This document shows positions 1 to 11,128 of a DNA stretch of 64,000 nt, one piece after another. The stretch is from Phialophora verrucosa. Its lineage: Eukaryota > Ascomycota > Eurotiomycetes > Chaetothyriales > Herpotrichiellaceae. A model generated the notes under the pieces. It was not told the DNA's origin. It did no database searches and was given only the letters and a program-made list of their open reading frames with translations. Each line of letters starts with the position of its first letter. Within the stretch, counting starts at the first letter, position 1. Location: the NCBI GenBank assembly GCA_002099365.1, contig MSED01000006.1:744001-808000 (forward strand), given 5' to 3'. The translations under genes were made by a program, and so were the position numbers.

Positions 1-664
1 TCCATGAGGCGGCTTAGAGCTGTAGGAACATTTTTTACCTTGAATCCGCTCTCGAGGTTTGGGTCAAAGAAAGTTTCTCTTGCATATCCAGGTTTGTTGC
101 TCCACCAGAGACGCTGCTGTGGACCAATGTTGCGCTGTGCGCAAGGCTGTCTTGTCTGCTTCCCCAGACTTCCACTCACAAATGGGGCACACGGGGTTTC
201 TGATCCTTCGAATTTCATGTCCACCTCGTCGCAGGTACCCGTAAAACCCAATTTGGTCGAACAAGCTGATTCTGACGACACCGCCACATGATCAGCCCTG
301 CCTCGTGACCACGGATCAGGCCCAAGCGGGCATTGAGCCACAAAAACAAGAACAAAGCCTGCCGAAACCGCCTGACGTCACAGGGCAAACAACGCCCACA
401 GCGCCCTCTCGAGGGGGGTTGGCGGGTTCAAAGACACGCTGCTGCATTCAGGTTGTCCTCGTACAAGTACGTGCGCGGCATTCCAAGAACGAAAGGTGAG
501 CAGGAACTGTGACGCAGTTTGTGGTAAGGTCCCAGGCACCAAACAAGCATATATTGTCACTCTTGGTTCCATCTTCCTTTTCCACTCCCCATTTTCATAC
601 CCACCCAACGAAGGATCGTCGCATTCCACGTACATTTACGAGTACCCCCAAATCGCATATCAAG
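1..664. other. left-edge intergenic stretch and promoter
   Basis: No gene is supported before 665. Open frames here are short and carry no recognisable domain. A TATA-like string (catatattg) lies near 549-557, about 110 bases before the first start codon, and a C/T-rich stretch follows at about 560-610. Both are usual in front of a fungal start codon and suggest this is the promoter and 5' leader of the gene at 665. Confidence 0.4.
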
Positions 665-1038
665 ATGTCGGACATTGTGAAGGGCGTCGGCAACCTGATA
701 TCCTCCATCGTCGAGATATTCAAAGGCATCTTCGGCACGTTCCTCAATGTCATCCGAGGAATCTTCGTCACCGTGTTCAACGTCTTCGAAGGCGCATTGA
801 ATGCCGTCATCGGCCTGGTCAAGAACACCTTCAATCTGGCTGAAGGTGTGGTCGGCTTCCTCATAGGTATGTCCTGCTCCGCCCAGACATGTATTGGGCA
901 GCTCTCTGATCTGTAACAGGAAACTTCTTTATTCTTGGCACCCTGGCCGCCATCTACTTCGGGTACCAACTACTTCAACAACGCCAGGGCAACCGGCCTG
1001 CTCCAATCTCGAAAGCCGTGACCGGAAAGACCCAGTGA
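665..1038 (+). CDS. small hydrophobic protein with 11-residue repeats
   Basis: Predicted 106-residue protein of unknown function. Exons are 665-866 and 920-1038; the intron starts GTATGT, ends AACAG and joins in frame. After a short start (MSDIVKGVG) residues 19-62 form four 11-residue units: each begins with a bulky hydrophobic, then a charged residue (K20, R31, E42, K53), then Gly or Asn, and ends N/G plus aliphatic. This periodicity is known from amphipathic helices that lie on membranes or lipid droplets (synuclein, perilipins). Residues 65-86 look like a transmembrane segment, followed by a basic, polar tail rich in Gln, Arg and Lys. No family is recognised. Membrane association is an inference from composition. 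The repeat, the clean splice site and the in-frame tail make a real gene likely. Confidence 0.75.
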
Positions 1039-2133
1039 TCGCAAGAAGACCGGATCTGATCACCTTAAGATGGGCCCGCAAGCTTTGAGAAGGGAGAACC
1101 GGGACGCGACCGAACGCTGTCCGTCCAGCCGCAATAGTCATTGCTATTACACCACGAGATACCCAAGTTACGAGATAAATGAGCAAGAGGATTTAGTATG
1201 TTCTGTGACGCAGGATCTGACCAGAGCGAAGCCCCGACCGAAAGCAAGCGAGGGCGGCACTCACTTTGTGAACCTCGCTTGAGCTGCAACGACAATCACT
1301 CAGCATGGTTTCGGCAGGGACACACACATCTGCAACCGAGAATTGTAGCTTTCACCGGAAAGAAGGGGACAGCATGGAAGTCATGGGTTAGGCAGCATAC
1401 ATCATAGTAAAACAATTCTATTATACTCCGTCATTACCAACCCTGCTCAGCCCTCACCTCACTTCTCTATCCGATTCTACATTCTACGGAGAAGTAAAGG
1501 GCACTTTGAACAATCCCGCTTTCGATTCACGGCACCCCATCTGCGGAACTTCTTCCTTCACACGTATACTAGGACTAACCATGTCCCAACCCGTAAGGAA
1601 AGCATCATCTTCTGTACAGCAGAATGCCTGGGAGTCGAATCCGACACCAGCGGCTCTGGTTCTTGTCCCCCTCATCAGAGTTGGAGACGATATTGGCGAC
1701 TCGCGGTTTGAGATTCCGCTCAGGATGTCCACGCGTTCACGGCATGTGTTCGGATCCTCTTTTCAGGCGACTTATCTGTAATAGCTGAATTTAGCACTGG
1801 AGATCGTACATTTTATCTAGCTCTTACTCCAGCACACACCCCTGCCTGGTGTCTAATGGGATAAAAAATGTGAGCTGGTTGACCCGTAAGTCGCGACTGG
1901 GTATCTATCCTCTTAACATGCAAACCCAGAGCGAGCGTACTCCTCCAAATGTCATTCGAGTGCAAAAACTTGAGGTCGTCGACAAGTCTGTCTTGCGCGC
2001 GGCTGTGCGCCTGGAATGTGATCGACTAGAAGGATATGTCGGAAGTCCTTCGCGTCGTCAGTGGCGGCCCATCGACAGGAGATTGTATTTCTCAGCACAC
2101 GCTCGGCGGTCCTGACACAGCGATATCTTCGGC
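1039..2133. other. intergenic, no gene supported
   Basis: About 1.1 kb between a rightward gene and the 3' end of the leftward carrier gene. Open frames of 60-90 codons are present but have no domain, no plausible splice extension and no codon pattern like the neighbours. Probably the two 3' regions plus spacer. Confidence 0.4.
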
Positions 2134-3224
2134 TTATGCTTTGATGGCTTTTGCCTTCCTCCGTGCGGCCACGGTCCATTCATACAAGACATCTTTGAAT
2201 GCAAAGAGGAAAGCAGCCGTCAAAACACTCTGGCTGACTTTGGGTACAATACCTACGAGCCATGGGTTAGTCGACACCACGATAGAAAGCAAAAGCAGAG
2301 CTTACCCTTGTACAACCCACTATAACCCTCATCCTTGACGATCTTGTTCAAACTCTTCCACATGCCTTCATGCGGGTCTTCCTTCGTCGCGACATGGGCT
2401 CTTGACTTGACAGTGATATATGGATATGTAATGGTGGTGGCCAGCAGCTTGCCGATGGCTCCAAGGTAGAATGCATCCCTTGGACCCACCTTCCTCCGCT
2501 TTTCTATAACATTCCTGAATTGTTCGTAGATGGTATATTGTAAAATTGGGTTGATCACTAGGACCAGCGCTGGAAGGACTCCCGCGAAGAGGGAAGACGG
2601 ACCCTCATCCCGTAGGAGGCTCATCAAGGTTCCAATCGTGCCCTGCTTCTTGCCGGGCCTCTTCTCACCACCTGGCAATTCGCTCTCGGTAGAGTCACTC
2701 TTTCGAGCGGTCATTCTTGTATTGATAACCCAGATCGGATTGGTTAGCAAGACTGTGGCCGAGCCTGCGATGGCACCGGCGATCATGCTCTCGACGGTCG
2801 TAAGTTTCTTGCTGGCGCGACCGGCCGTGATGGCAGCTTTCTCGAAGAACGCCCGAGTCCACTCGTACCAGTAGTAATAGACGAAGTTGGTGACGGAGAT
2901 GCCGAACAGAGCGCTATCGAGCCCCGCATAGAGACCGCCTAGACCCTCGCGATTGATGATATGCCTGACAGCTGCGAGTGTTGAAGTATCTGCTCTCTTC
3001 GACTCGACCTGAGCACGCGTTGAAAGGGTGATCAGAGGGTATGTCAAGGTCATTGCGAGCAGGCCACCACCTGCGCCGGCCAAGGCATGGGCAATGTTGT
3101 CGCTCTGTTGCGCGGCAGACGTCGCGGGAGTGGGGACTGTGTTGACAGGGCCAGACGATTGGGATGACTGTTGATCGAGGTCGCCCTCGGTGGGCGTCGG
3201 TGCGAGGTTCTTCGTGTCAGACAT
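2134..3224 (-). CDS. peroxisomal ATP/nucleotide carrier, PMP47/Ant1 type
   Basis: Mitochondrial-carrier superfamily protein of 345 residues, probably the peroxisomal membrane carrier that exchanges ATP for AMP to support fatty-acid activation inside peroxisomes. Exons are 3224-2306 and 2252-2134 with a 53-base intron (GTAAGC...CGTAG). After a Ser/Thr-rich tail of about 42 residues come the three carrier repeats, with signatures YPLITLSTRAQ near 62-72, NPIWVINTRM near 162-171 and YPYITVKSRAH near 267-277. The Trp-containing second signature and YPxIT in the first and third are characteristic of the PMP47 branch rather than of mitochondrial ADP/ATP carriers. The second exon supplies the last transmembrane helix and a basic end (AARRKAKAIKA). 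The subfamily assignment is from memory of the family; the carrier fold is certain. Confidence 0.9.
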
Positions 3225-4201
3225 GATGGCTACTTGTTGTCACTGTCTGCTGGTTGAGACGGTGGTAGAGAGGGGTTAGGAACCGAGTAACACGGAGAAG
3301 CAGGGAAGAGAGAGTGATGAGCCGTCAATAGGTGCCCGCCTTTTGTAGTTCACAGACTCTGACGCATGCCCCTGACCGGGAATTGGAGATGTTATGGGAG
3401 AATTCGGAACATTCAATTGCGATGGAGAGGAGCTCGTTCGGCGATCAAAGGTCATTGAATCGCAATGCCAATTCAAGTGTTTAGCCTCGGCAAATCTGGC
3501 TCGGCAGGCCTCTCGGCCCTGGGAATACCATTCTCCGAGATGCCTCTCACATTCTTCGGCAGCATCATGGTTGCTGGAGTGCAAGCTTCGAGCCTTGATA
3601 CTGTCGGTTGCTCGACGGCGGCCTGGCATGCAGAGACGCTAGATCTCCCGCTGTAGATATAACGACATTCGTTCAAGGAGTATTTTGAGTTAAGGGGTTT
3701 GTAGACAGACTATCATATCTTCCGATGGCAAGAGAGGTCCCAGGACGCCAATCGTTTTGATCTTCTCCAGATTCCCTCAGGAAACCGACAGTGTCTCGAT
3801 AACGCAGGGCCAGATCCAGCCTCAAATCCAGCTTTGCAGGGAAGAACTCGAGGATGAGAGCAGCATGATCCTCCATGATCCACATACTGACTGAGCTGTA
3901 CAATCTTCCATCTTAGTGACTGCTGGTGCCACACTTCACCATGCCACCACGGGGTTAAAGAAGCGACTAGCACCACGGTGACAGCAAAGGGGACTGGTGA
4001 CTACTGCAATCGATTCAGTTAGGACTAGACGCTCGCATTTCACTCGAAGTTGCTCAATAGTGTCTACCATCCTCATTATACGCAGAATACCTGCTACTCC
4101 ACCTCCCGAACTCGTCGCATATGTATCCAAAAAAACCAACTCCATAGCCAGCGCTTCCAACTACAATGCCAGTCGATGAACGCACCAAGACTCTATGACC
4201 A
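3225..4201. other. intergenic, promoter of the carrier gene
   Basis: Nearly 1 kb holding the promoter and 5' leader of the leftward carrier gene (right of 3224) and the 3' region of the leftward SYLF gene. Short open frames on both strands have no recognisable product. Confidence 0.4.
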
Positions 4202-4919
4202 TCACTCCTTCAGGTCGCCAGGCGTTGGCTCGGTACTGACCGCGCCCAGAATCTTCGCATCCGCGCTCTTCCCTTCACCCATCTTAAGGACCTCGGGAAG
4301 TTGTGTCGTTGACGGCCACTTTGCCTCGCCCTTCAAGATCTTCGCGGCTGTGATATTCGAACCATAAGCTTCTGCATTGACACTGGGCCGTTCCTTGATA
4401 CTAGTGCCGTCCACTGTCAAGCCGCCATAAACGCCGCGTGATTTGGTGTATGTCCAGACTTGCTTCACTTCTTTGGAGTTAATGTTGTGGGTACCTCCAA
4501 TAGGCCCAGCAGCCATGGTGCCCACGGCGCCCAGAGTCGTCTCGCCCTTGGTATATGCATCCACGGCTTCCTGTGTGTTGAGTACGCATACGCAGTCGTA
4601 CACGTCGAGACCGTACGCGACGCCAATACCGCCCGATCGGACTGAAAACGCGGATGGCGGAGACCAGGATCCGTCGGCGAGACGTGCAACGACGACACCG
4701 GAACCGCCCGAACCAGCAAGATACATTGCGGCCCGGAAGCCCGAGAATATGGCCAGGCCCTTTGCGTTCGCGATGACTTCAACCGGTATTCTTCCCTTCT
4801 CTGTAATTGCGTTAGCCGGCTGAACACGTCGCGATTCGGCTCCTATTGAGATGATGCACACCAATGAAGCCCTTGAGGATCTGTGCTGCCTTGTCGCACT
4901 CTTTTTGAAGACTCGGCAT
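4202..4919 (-). CDS. SYLF-domain protein (Ysc84/SH3YL1-like)
   Basis: SYLF domain, which in yeast Ysc84 and mammalian SH3YL1 binds phosphoinositides and actin at endocytic sites. No SH3 domain follows, so this is a SYLF-only form of about 225 residues. Exon 1 (4919-4860) gives MPSLQKECDKAAQILKGFIG, matching the family start (KExxKAAxIL), and exon 2 (4819-4202) gives AKGLAIFSGFRA, then GSGVVVARL and WSPPSAF. The proposed intron is only 40 bases (GTGCAT...TTCAG), short for this group, but without it the two halves of the conserved block are in different frames. Whether an upstream exon precedes this ATG is unknown. An alternative long frame starting at 5080 does not preserve the conserved N-terminal block and was not chosen. 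Confidence 0.8.
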
Positions 4920-6488
4920 TGCGAAGAAGTCCGCACAGCAATTTTCTGGTTAAGACGAAGGAATTGATCGCACCGCGGAGCGAGACTGCTGGAGATTGAA
5001 TAAATGAAACCGTTGGAGGGGATGTGTAATGGCGCAACGGACAAGGAGAAGGCGGAAATCACAGGCTTTAAATTCTTCAAAACATCAGTTGAAGGAGGCT
5101 GAGCTGCCAGTAGCGGACGACGGGAGGCCCTGACGTTCTATCCATGATCAAAAGTCCATGTATCAAAGTGCCACGTCGTGCGTGCCTTTACTCGATCCAT
5201 GACGCCGTCGGAAGTCACTGAATCGCTGCGCAAAGAGACTAAAATCCACGGGCGCGGAAATGAAGGAGCATCTTATTCGGTTCAATGCTTGTGCGCCTGT
5301 GGCGAGCCTGTGGCAGCGGAAAACTCTCGAGTATCTAGAGCTGGAACAGACATCTGTAAAGAAAGAGGTGGCAGTGTATGCGTACACAGTAGCTTGTATG
5401 CGTATGCGTATGCGTATCGTAAGACGTACTCGGCAGACTTTCCGTCCTGAGATATTTATGGACCGGGCCAGACTGTCTTGTCGGGACTGTCGCCGGTCCG
5501 ATCTTCGGGGCCCAGCAGCATTAAATACCTCACCGTTGCCGACAGTGACAGGCTTATCTACGTTCGACTTCGGACTACGAGTATTCTGAACGAAACCGAG
5601 GCGACGAATCGTCCTTTACCCCGGAGGGAGAACTCCAGCTGTTTTCCCTTGGCTTCATCTTTGCCGCGTTGTTGTCCAGGTCAAGTTCAAAGCAGCTGCC
5701 TCGGCAGAGGCAAACATTGTGCTAGTCCCGTTGCGCGAATTGCAGCCGAAAGGCCTCACGCTCATTGCGGCCTAGACTCAGGATATCGTCGAGGACCAGG
5801 GCCTAGATGTTCGAGTCGAGACAAATACGAGGCACCAGCCTTGTCGTTCAGCCTTGTGGGCTTTCTGTGCACTGGCAGTCTCGCTCCCCTCCCTCAAAAC
5901 CAAGGGCTTGCTTGTGCGGAGCCTTTTCTCTCCTCGGAAACGGACTGTGGTAGCGCTGTCGAATTATGTAGCTCGAAAGCGGAAGCTGATATTATAAGCC
6001 TCAAGCGAAGGTCTTTCCTGCCAGCGACATCTCAAGGATCGATCACTCCGTATGTACTTGTACAGATACAAAGGTTTGCGTGGCTAAGCCATGCAAGTTG
6101 AAGTACCCCACCCACACTGCCGAGGTCGGCACCACGAATATGTCTCGTGACAATCCGAAAGCCGCCGTCTGGCCAAACCCATTTTTCACCACTTAGATGT
6201 TTGACTTACTGACCGTGTTCTCAACAATCTCAACAGTAGGAGTCTTTCAAGCCGTGAAACCTGTCGACTGACCATCTCGATATCAAGCCTATACTGAATT
6301 GGTCACTCTGTGTGACACGAAGATCCCATCACACTGGGTCTCTCATCCGCCAGACAATTTTTGCATGTTGGTATGTGTCGCCCCTGAGAATCCTACGTCT
6401 TATCTCTCGAATGAATTCACACTGATCGAACGCGGTGGCAGCATAAATCCCGTCAACATACGGTCTGAATCCAATCCTGCACCCGACC
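4920..6488. other. long intergenic stretch
   Basis: About 1.6 kb. A small GTATGC microsatellite lies near 5395-5420. A stop-free stretch at 5478-6101 (+) has no ATG start and no domain, and its residue pattern (Ser, Arg, Cys rich) looks non-coding. The SYLF gene promoter should lie in the left part and the promoter of the gene at 6489 in the right part. Nothing else is visible. Confidence 0.35.
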
Positions 6489-6734
6489 ATGATATTCACA
6501 CGTGGAGTCTCCCTGACCAATTTCGTCATTGCCAGTTCGGCGTTGGGCTTCCAGGTCTTTGTCCTCTACCCATGGCACAAACGGCTTGACGAGGACTTTG
6601 AGCAGTTGAAAGAGGAGCATATTCGGATCCTGCACCAAGACAAGGAGACCCGACTGAGCGAACTGAGAGGGATCAACGAGCAGCTCAGGATGCTCAGCAA
6701 GGGTGATGGTCAAGGTTTTCGCGGGCGCATATAA
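6489..6734 (+). CDS. small single-pass membrane protein with coiled coil
   Basis: Unrecognised 81-residue protein. Residues 7-29 are hydrophobic (TNFVIASSALGFQVFVLYPW) and are preceded by a basic start (MIFTRG), as in N-terminally anchored mitochondrial inner-membrane proteins. From residue 30 the chain becomes strongly charged and heptad-like (KRLDEDFEQLKEEH and RLSELRGINEQLRML), so a short coiled coil on one side of the membrane is likely. It is a single exon with a true ATG. The layout is reminiscent of small fungal assembly factors of respiratory complexes, but no specific family can be named. The sharply partitioned hydrophobic and charged halves argue that this is a real gene. Confidence 0.6.
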   Translation: MIFTRGVSLTNFVIASSALGFQVFVLYPWHKRLDEDFEQLKEEHIRILHQDKETRLSELRGINEQLRMLSKGDGQGFRGRI

Positions 6735-7503
6735 AGAAAGTTGAGGTTGCTGATCGGTCCTTGCAAGTTTTTGAGCATAGAGTCCTGGAGACGGAGTTGG
6801 GATCGGAGTCTGCATTAGACGGCATCTAGACTAGATGGCGGCGCTCGTCAATAATATTGGTTGCTTTGCGAAAAGAGAGACGATGAAACATTCTTTTATC
6901 TTCGTGAGGAATAATCCCTTCTGGCGTCGCTCAGATGGACACGAATCCTTCTCGAGCTTGGAACTTGAATGAAAGAGGAGGCCTGGGAAGTGCCAGTTTG
7001 GTATGAGCAATGATTTACTTCGAGTCGTTCAATTCTTTTAGTGACAGCGTGGTCTATCTGTTGAAACATAGAAATTGGGGCTTCCCAGATTTACCAGCTA
7101 TTCCTCACTGCCATGCAAACATTGCACAAGTATACGAGCACTAATGCTGTCAGGGATATGCAGCATTCCTTACTCAGCTACGGAGTATTGTCCCGCGAGG
7201 ATCTGCCTCCACGAGGCAGGGGGAGCCCGCAAGAACCCTCTAACCTTCCCCGCAATGTCCACTATGTACATCGTAATGGACGTGGGTCGTCTAAACCAGC
7301 CTCCGACCCTGGCTCACAATGCAAACAGAACAAGCGGCATGCCGGAATAAAAAATGTGCTGGCATCTATTCCAGGCATAGTTCGTCCGAGCATTCGGCCG
7401 ACCCCGGCCTCGAAATGGGGGGATCCCTTAATGAGAGGTAATATAAAGAGAGTCATCAGAGAGGTGTGTGAGGGCGGGCCTTCGATCCATCCACCAACTC
7501 ACC
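6735..7503. other. intergenic, promoter of the oxidoreductase gene
   Basis: No gene is supported. A TATA-like string (aatataaag) at about 7440-7448 stands about 60 bases before the ATG at 7504 and is the likely core promoter of the oxidoreductase gene. Confidence 0.4.
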
Positions 7504-8720
7504 ATGACGAAACCTATTCGCGTGGGATTCATCGGCCTCAATTCCAGCCGAAGCGTGCAGTACGCAGGTGCTTGGGGGCTGAGTGCTCACCTGCCATACC
7601 TGAAACAGAGCGAACATTATACCATTACGGCACTATGCAACTCCTCTCAGGAGTCGGCAGAGAAAGCAATCCAGCTCCATGGCTTGGATGCCAACAAAGT
7701 GAAGGCATATGGTGACCCCGAGTCACTAGCCAATGACCCCGACGTCGATCTCGTGGTTTGCTCTGTCAACGTAAAGGAGCACTACAAGCTCGTCAGGCCA
7801 GCGGTACTTGCCGCAAAGAGTGTCTTCTGCGAATGGCCACTGGCGTCCAACTTGACACAGATGAAAGAACTCGCAACGTCAGCGGAGCAGAAAAAGACCA
7901 AAACCATTGTCGGATTGCAAGGTCGAAATGGTCCCTATGTTCAGGCGATCCGAAGATACATAGGCGACGGCGGTAGTCAACTCGGACACGTGCTGAGTAC
8001 GTCGTTGGTGGCATACTCCTACTTCTTCGGAATGGCGAATCCGACCGATGTGGCATACATGGCGGAGATCAAGAATGGCGGAAACCTCTTTACCATTACC
8101 AGCATTCATTGTGAGTTGTTTCATCTTACTTACAGCCCGTTGAACCGCATTGGATGGCTAACAGCTGCTGGGCAACAGTGCTTGACACGATAACAGCGGC
8201 CCTTGGGGACATCAAGTCGTCCAATACCATTCTTAAGAACAAACGTCCCATAGTTCCACTGGTCGACTCAAGCTTCAACGTCGTAGAAGCAGCCCATCCG
8301 AACAACACTCCCGAGCATGTATTCGTTCAAGGGGAGCTTGAGGGAGATATTCCCTTCAGCTTTCAAGTCCGCGGTGGTCCGCAGTTCAAGGATACACCTG
8401 CTTTCGACTGGCGGATATATTGCCAACGAGGGGAAATTCGCGTCTTCGGGGACAGCCAGCTCTGGCTAGCTCCTGGAATCAAATTCCACGTGTATGACTT
8501 CGCTACTCAAACTGTCAACGAGGTGGATCTCCAGAAATTCGTGGAGGACAATGACAAGGATGATGTCGCTGTGAGACTCGGGTTGCAGGCTCCTGCAGAC
8601 AACGTGGCAAGGCTGTATGAAGCGTTTGCTAAAGGTGAGACAGAGAAGTACCTGGACTTCAAGCAGAGTTTGAAATGGGCGGAGTTCATCCAAGACGCTT
8701 ATACAGCCAATGGCTTTTGA
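7504..8720 (+). CDS. Gfo/Idh/MocA-family oxidoreductase (Gal80-like)
   Basis: NAD(P)-dependent sugar-type oxidoreductase or a Gal80-like regulator, 382 residues. Exons are 7504-8110 and 8179-8720; the intron is GTGAGT...CAACAG. The N-terminal Rossmann fold begins MTKPIRVGFIGLNSS, and the family signature of the nucleotide domain is visible (DPDVDLVVCSVNVKEHY, then KSVFCEWPLA, where bacterial enzymes have EKP). The C-terminal half is the usual alpha/beta substrate domain (GELEGDIPFSFQVRGG, DWRIYCQRGEIRVFG). The opening SSRSVQYAGAWGLSAHLPYL and the replacement of EKP by EWP match the fungal Gal80-like branch, whose members can be transcription co-repressors or unassigned dehydrogenases. Which applies here cannot be decided. 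Confidence 0.88.
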
Positions 8721-9829
8721 TAAGCGGACGTTCTGGACACTGCAGACCGAAGAGCGGTTACCTCGATCGCCTGGAGATAACGGACCTTTCGGCACGGGAC
8801 GGAAAGAAAATGCCAACAAAAGGTGCTAGGAGCATGCTACCGATAGGCCTCCTGCAGTTACAACGACTGCAGTCGGGTTGGGAGTACCGGATCTTCCCTT
8901 AGACATGTCGTCCCTTCGCGCATGTCATACAGCTGCTTTACCAGGGAGCAAGGCTCGCAGTTTATGCTTGAACCGGTCACTCGCGATGGGAGAGTTCGTG
9001 TCACCAAGTATCCTCTGATTCCATAGAATCACTACGGCCAGACCGTCGGCGAGATTCACCGCCCAATCTCTTGCGTCGGGATCAGACGTTCGGGGAGAGT
9101 TTCGCTGCATGGCCAACACCTGCCCAGTGAGGTGGTCAAGCTGAACAGTATGGGTAAGAGACAAGAGTAATGATCCTTTCCCGGGCTGCAACACAGCCCT
9201 TTTTATCCATGACCTCTTCAGCTAGGCACATATCACGCCTTACCTGGTCACTCGCTATCCACTCTATTTGACTCCCTTGCATTTGCCTGCCTGTCCTGCA
9301 TCATAAATCAATTTTATGTGATTTGAACGGGGATTCCTGAAGCCAATTTGAAGCCTAGAGCACTTTCAGTCCTATCCGGAGGACATGCCTCAAACATCTC
9401 TCTACTCGAGAGGCGGAGCGCTACGGAGCCCCCAAGCATAATCTGCCAGGCAAGTCAGCCCCAGAAAGAGAAGAAAACACATTCTGTGCCCGCAACAGAC
9501 CCAAGCTGGGGCTCATATCGAGTGTTTCTTGCGGCAGCGTGCTTAGAAGGTCTTCTCTTTGGTCCGCCGTGCTGTTCGTGGGCGCTTGTATGGCCGCAAG
9601 TGCTACGCTAGGTCTCCTCAGCTGGCTCATGTCGAACTAGGACGGCAAAATATGGCACAAAGGATGCGTCAGGACAGACATGACTGTGTGATGAGGCTGC
9701 CTCATTGGCTATTGACTATTTCAAGTTTTGGCAATAGTAGAATCTGGCGACATTCCACCGCCACTCTCAAAGCTATTCTCTGGCTCTATTAGGCCTTCCT
9801 ACCACGCTTACTCCGTAGGGTCCTTCTCA
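8721..9829. other. intergenic, convergent 3' regions
   Basis: About 1.1 kb between two converging genes. Short open frames only; none has a recognisable domain or a good start. Confidence 0.4.
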
Positions 9830-11128
9830 CTACTTCAACCTGTAGCCCAGCACCTTCGCCTTCTCCTCCTCGCTCAACTTGTCAATCCCCAACGGCGGCA
9901 GAACTGGTTCCTGGCCCTTGACGAAATCAAAATGTCCCATCCGTTTCGTCAACGAGATGTCCTCCGGCCCCCGTGGTCCCTTGGGATTATTTCCCGCAAT
10001 GAAGTTCATCGGAAAGCCGACGTCGAAAGGGTAGGCCGACTCGATCTCGTCGATTTCCTCGGGAGTAAGGCGAATGGTCAGCGCCTCGATGTTCTGCCGA
10101 AGATGCGAGATCTTCCTGCCCCCGACAATCGGCGTCACGTAGGGCGTCTTGTGCATGACGTACGCCAACGCCACGGACGTCAACGGCACAGGCGGCGACC
10201 GCGTGCCCGCCACCTTTTCCAACACGCGCGACACTTCGGCCTCCTTGCCCGTCTTGACGCTCGGCATGTTGCGGCCTGCATCGGCCTGCGAGGTCGTGCT
10301 CGCGCTCTTGAAATATCCACCCCCCAGCGCGCCCCACGGGGCGATCCCCATCCCCTCATCCCGACACATGGGGATGATGTCCCTCTCGAGGTCGCGCTCC
10401 GCGGCAGACCACCGGCCCTGGTACACGCTGAAGGGCCGCAAGCCGTGGTGTCGGGCGTACGCGTTGGCCTTGACGACCAACCAGGCCGGCGTGTCGCTGA
10501 CGCCCAGGTAGAGCACCTTGCGCTGCTGCACAAGGTGGTTCAGGCTCTGCATCAGCTCCTCCACCCCCGTCGTGAAGTCCCAGTAGTGCACGTACAGGAG
10601 GTCGAGGTACGTGGTCTGCAGCTTGGCGAGCGAGGCCTCGACGGACAGGTGCAGCGACTTGGTGCTGTTGCCGCCGAAGTTGCTCTGTTGGAGCTCCGGC
10701 TGACTGAAGACTTTGTACGCCGACGTGAATTTCGTGGCGATGACCATTTCGTCGCGCCGGTGTGGGCCGCGTGCTGCCATCCATTCGCCGATCCAGATCT
10801 CGGATTGTTCGGCTTGATAGTTGTTCGCACTGGTGGGAGTAGGGTGGCCGTCAGCTTTTTGCACTCATGATTTTCATTTCTAATGTGGAAGATGCAAGGA
10901 CCTGGAGAAGAGGACCTACGTGTCGATAAAGTTCCCTCCCATTTCATAGAAGTAGTCCAATAGCTCAAAGGCCGTGTCTTTGGTCATCTCGCCCATGGTG
11001 TTGGTCCAGGCGTCGCCGAGGCTCATGCCTCCAAGGCATAGTGGGCTGACGTGCACGGCGGCGGTGGGTGCCAGGAGCCGATGCCGTCCGAGGAGGGACT
11101 TTGGGAGACGTGCGGCTGGGGTTGTCAT
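9830..11128 (-). CDS. aldo-keto reductase (aryl-alcohol dehydrogenase / NorB type)
   Basis: NADPH-dependent aldo-keto reductase of 402 residues, close to fungal aryl-alcohol dehydrogenases and norsolorinic-acid reductase-like proteins. Exons are 11128-10920 and 10829-9830; the intron (GTAGGT...ACCAG) splits the catalytic segment so that GGNFIDT joins ANNYQ. The catalytic tetrad is visible: Asp69, Tyr74, Lys in VIATKFTS and His in LYVHYWDF. C-terminal cofactor residues are in TPIVGGRKISHLRQNIEAL. Base composition is more GC-rich than its surroundings, giving a long open frame on the opposite strand that is only a shadow. The enzymes it resembles reduce aromatic aldehydes or polyketides, but no polyketide synthase lies nearby, so the substrate is unknown. 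Confidence 0.92.

Noticed and set aside
5478..6101. 207-codon stop-free frame on the plus strand
   Set aside because: It starts at TTG, has no domain, no supporting splice or promoter pattern, and odd composition.
9728..10870. Long 380-codon open frame on the plus strand
   Set aside because: It is antisense to the aldo-keto reductase, Arg/His-rich, and caused by the high third-position GC of the real gene.
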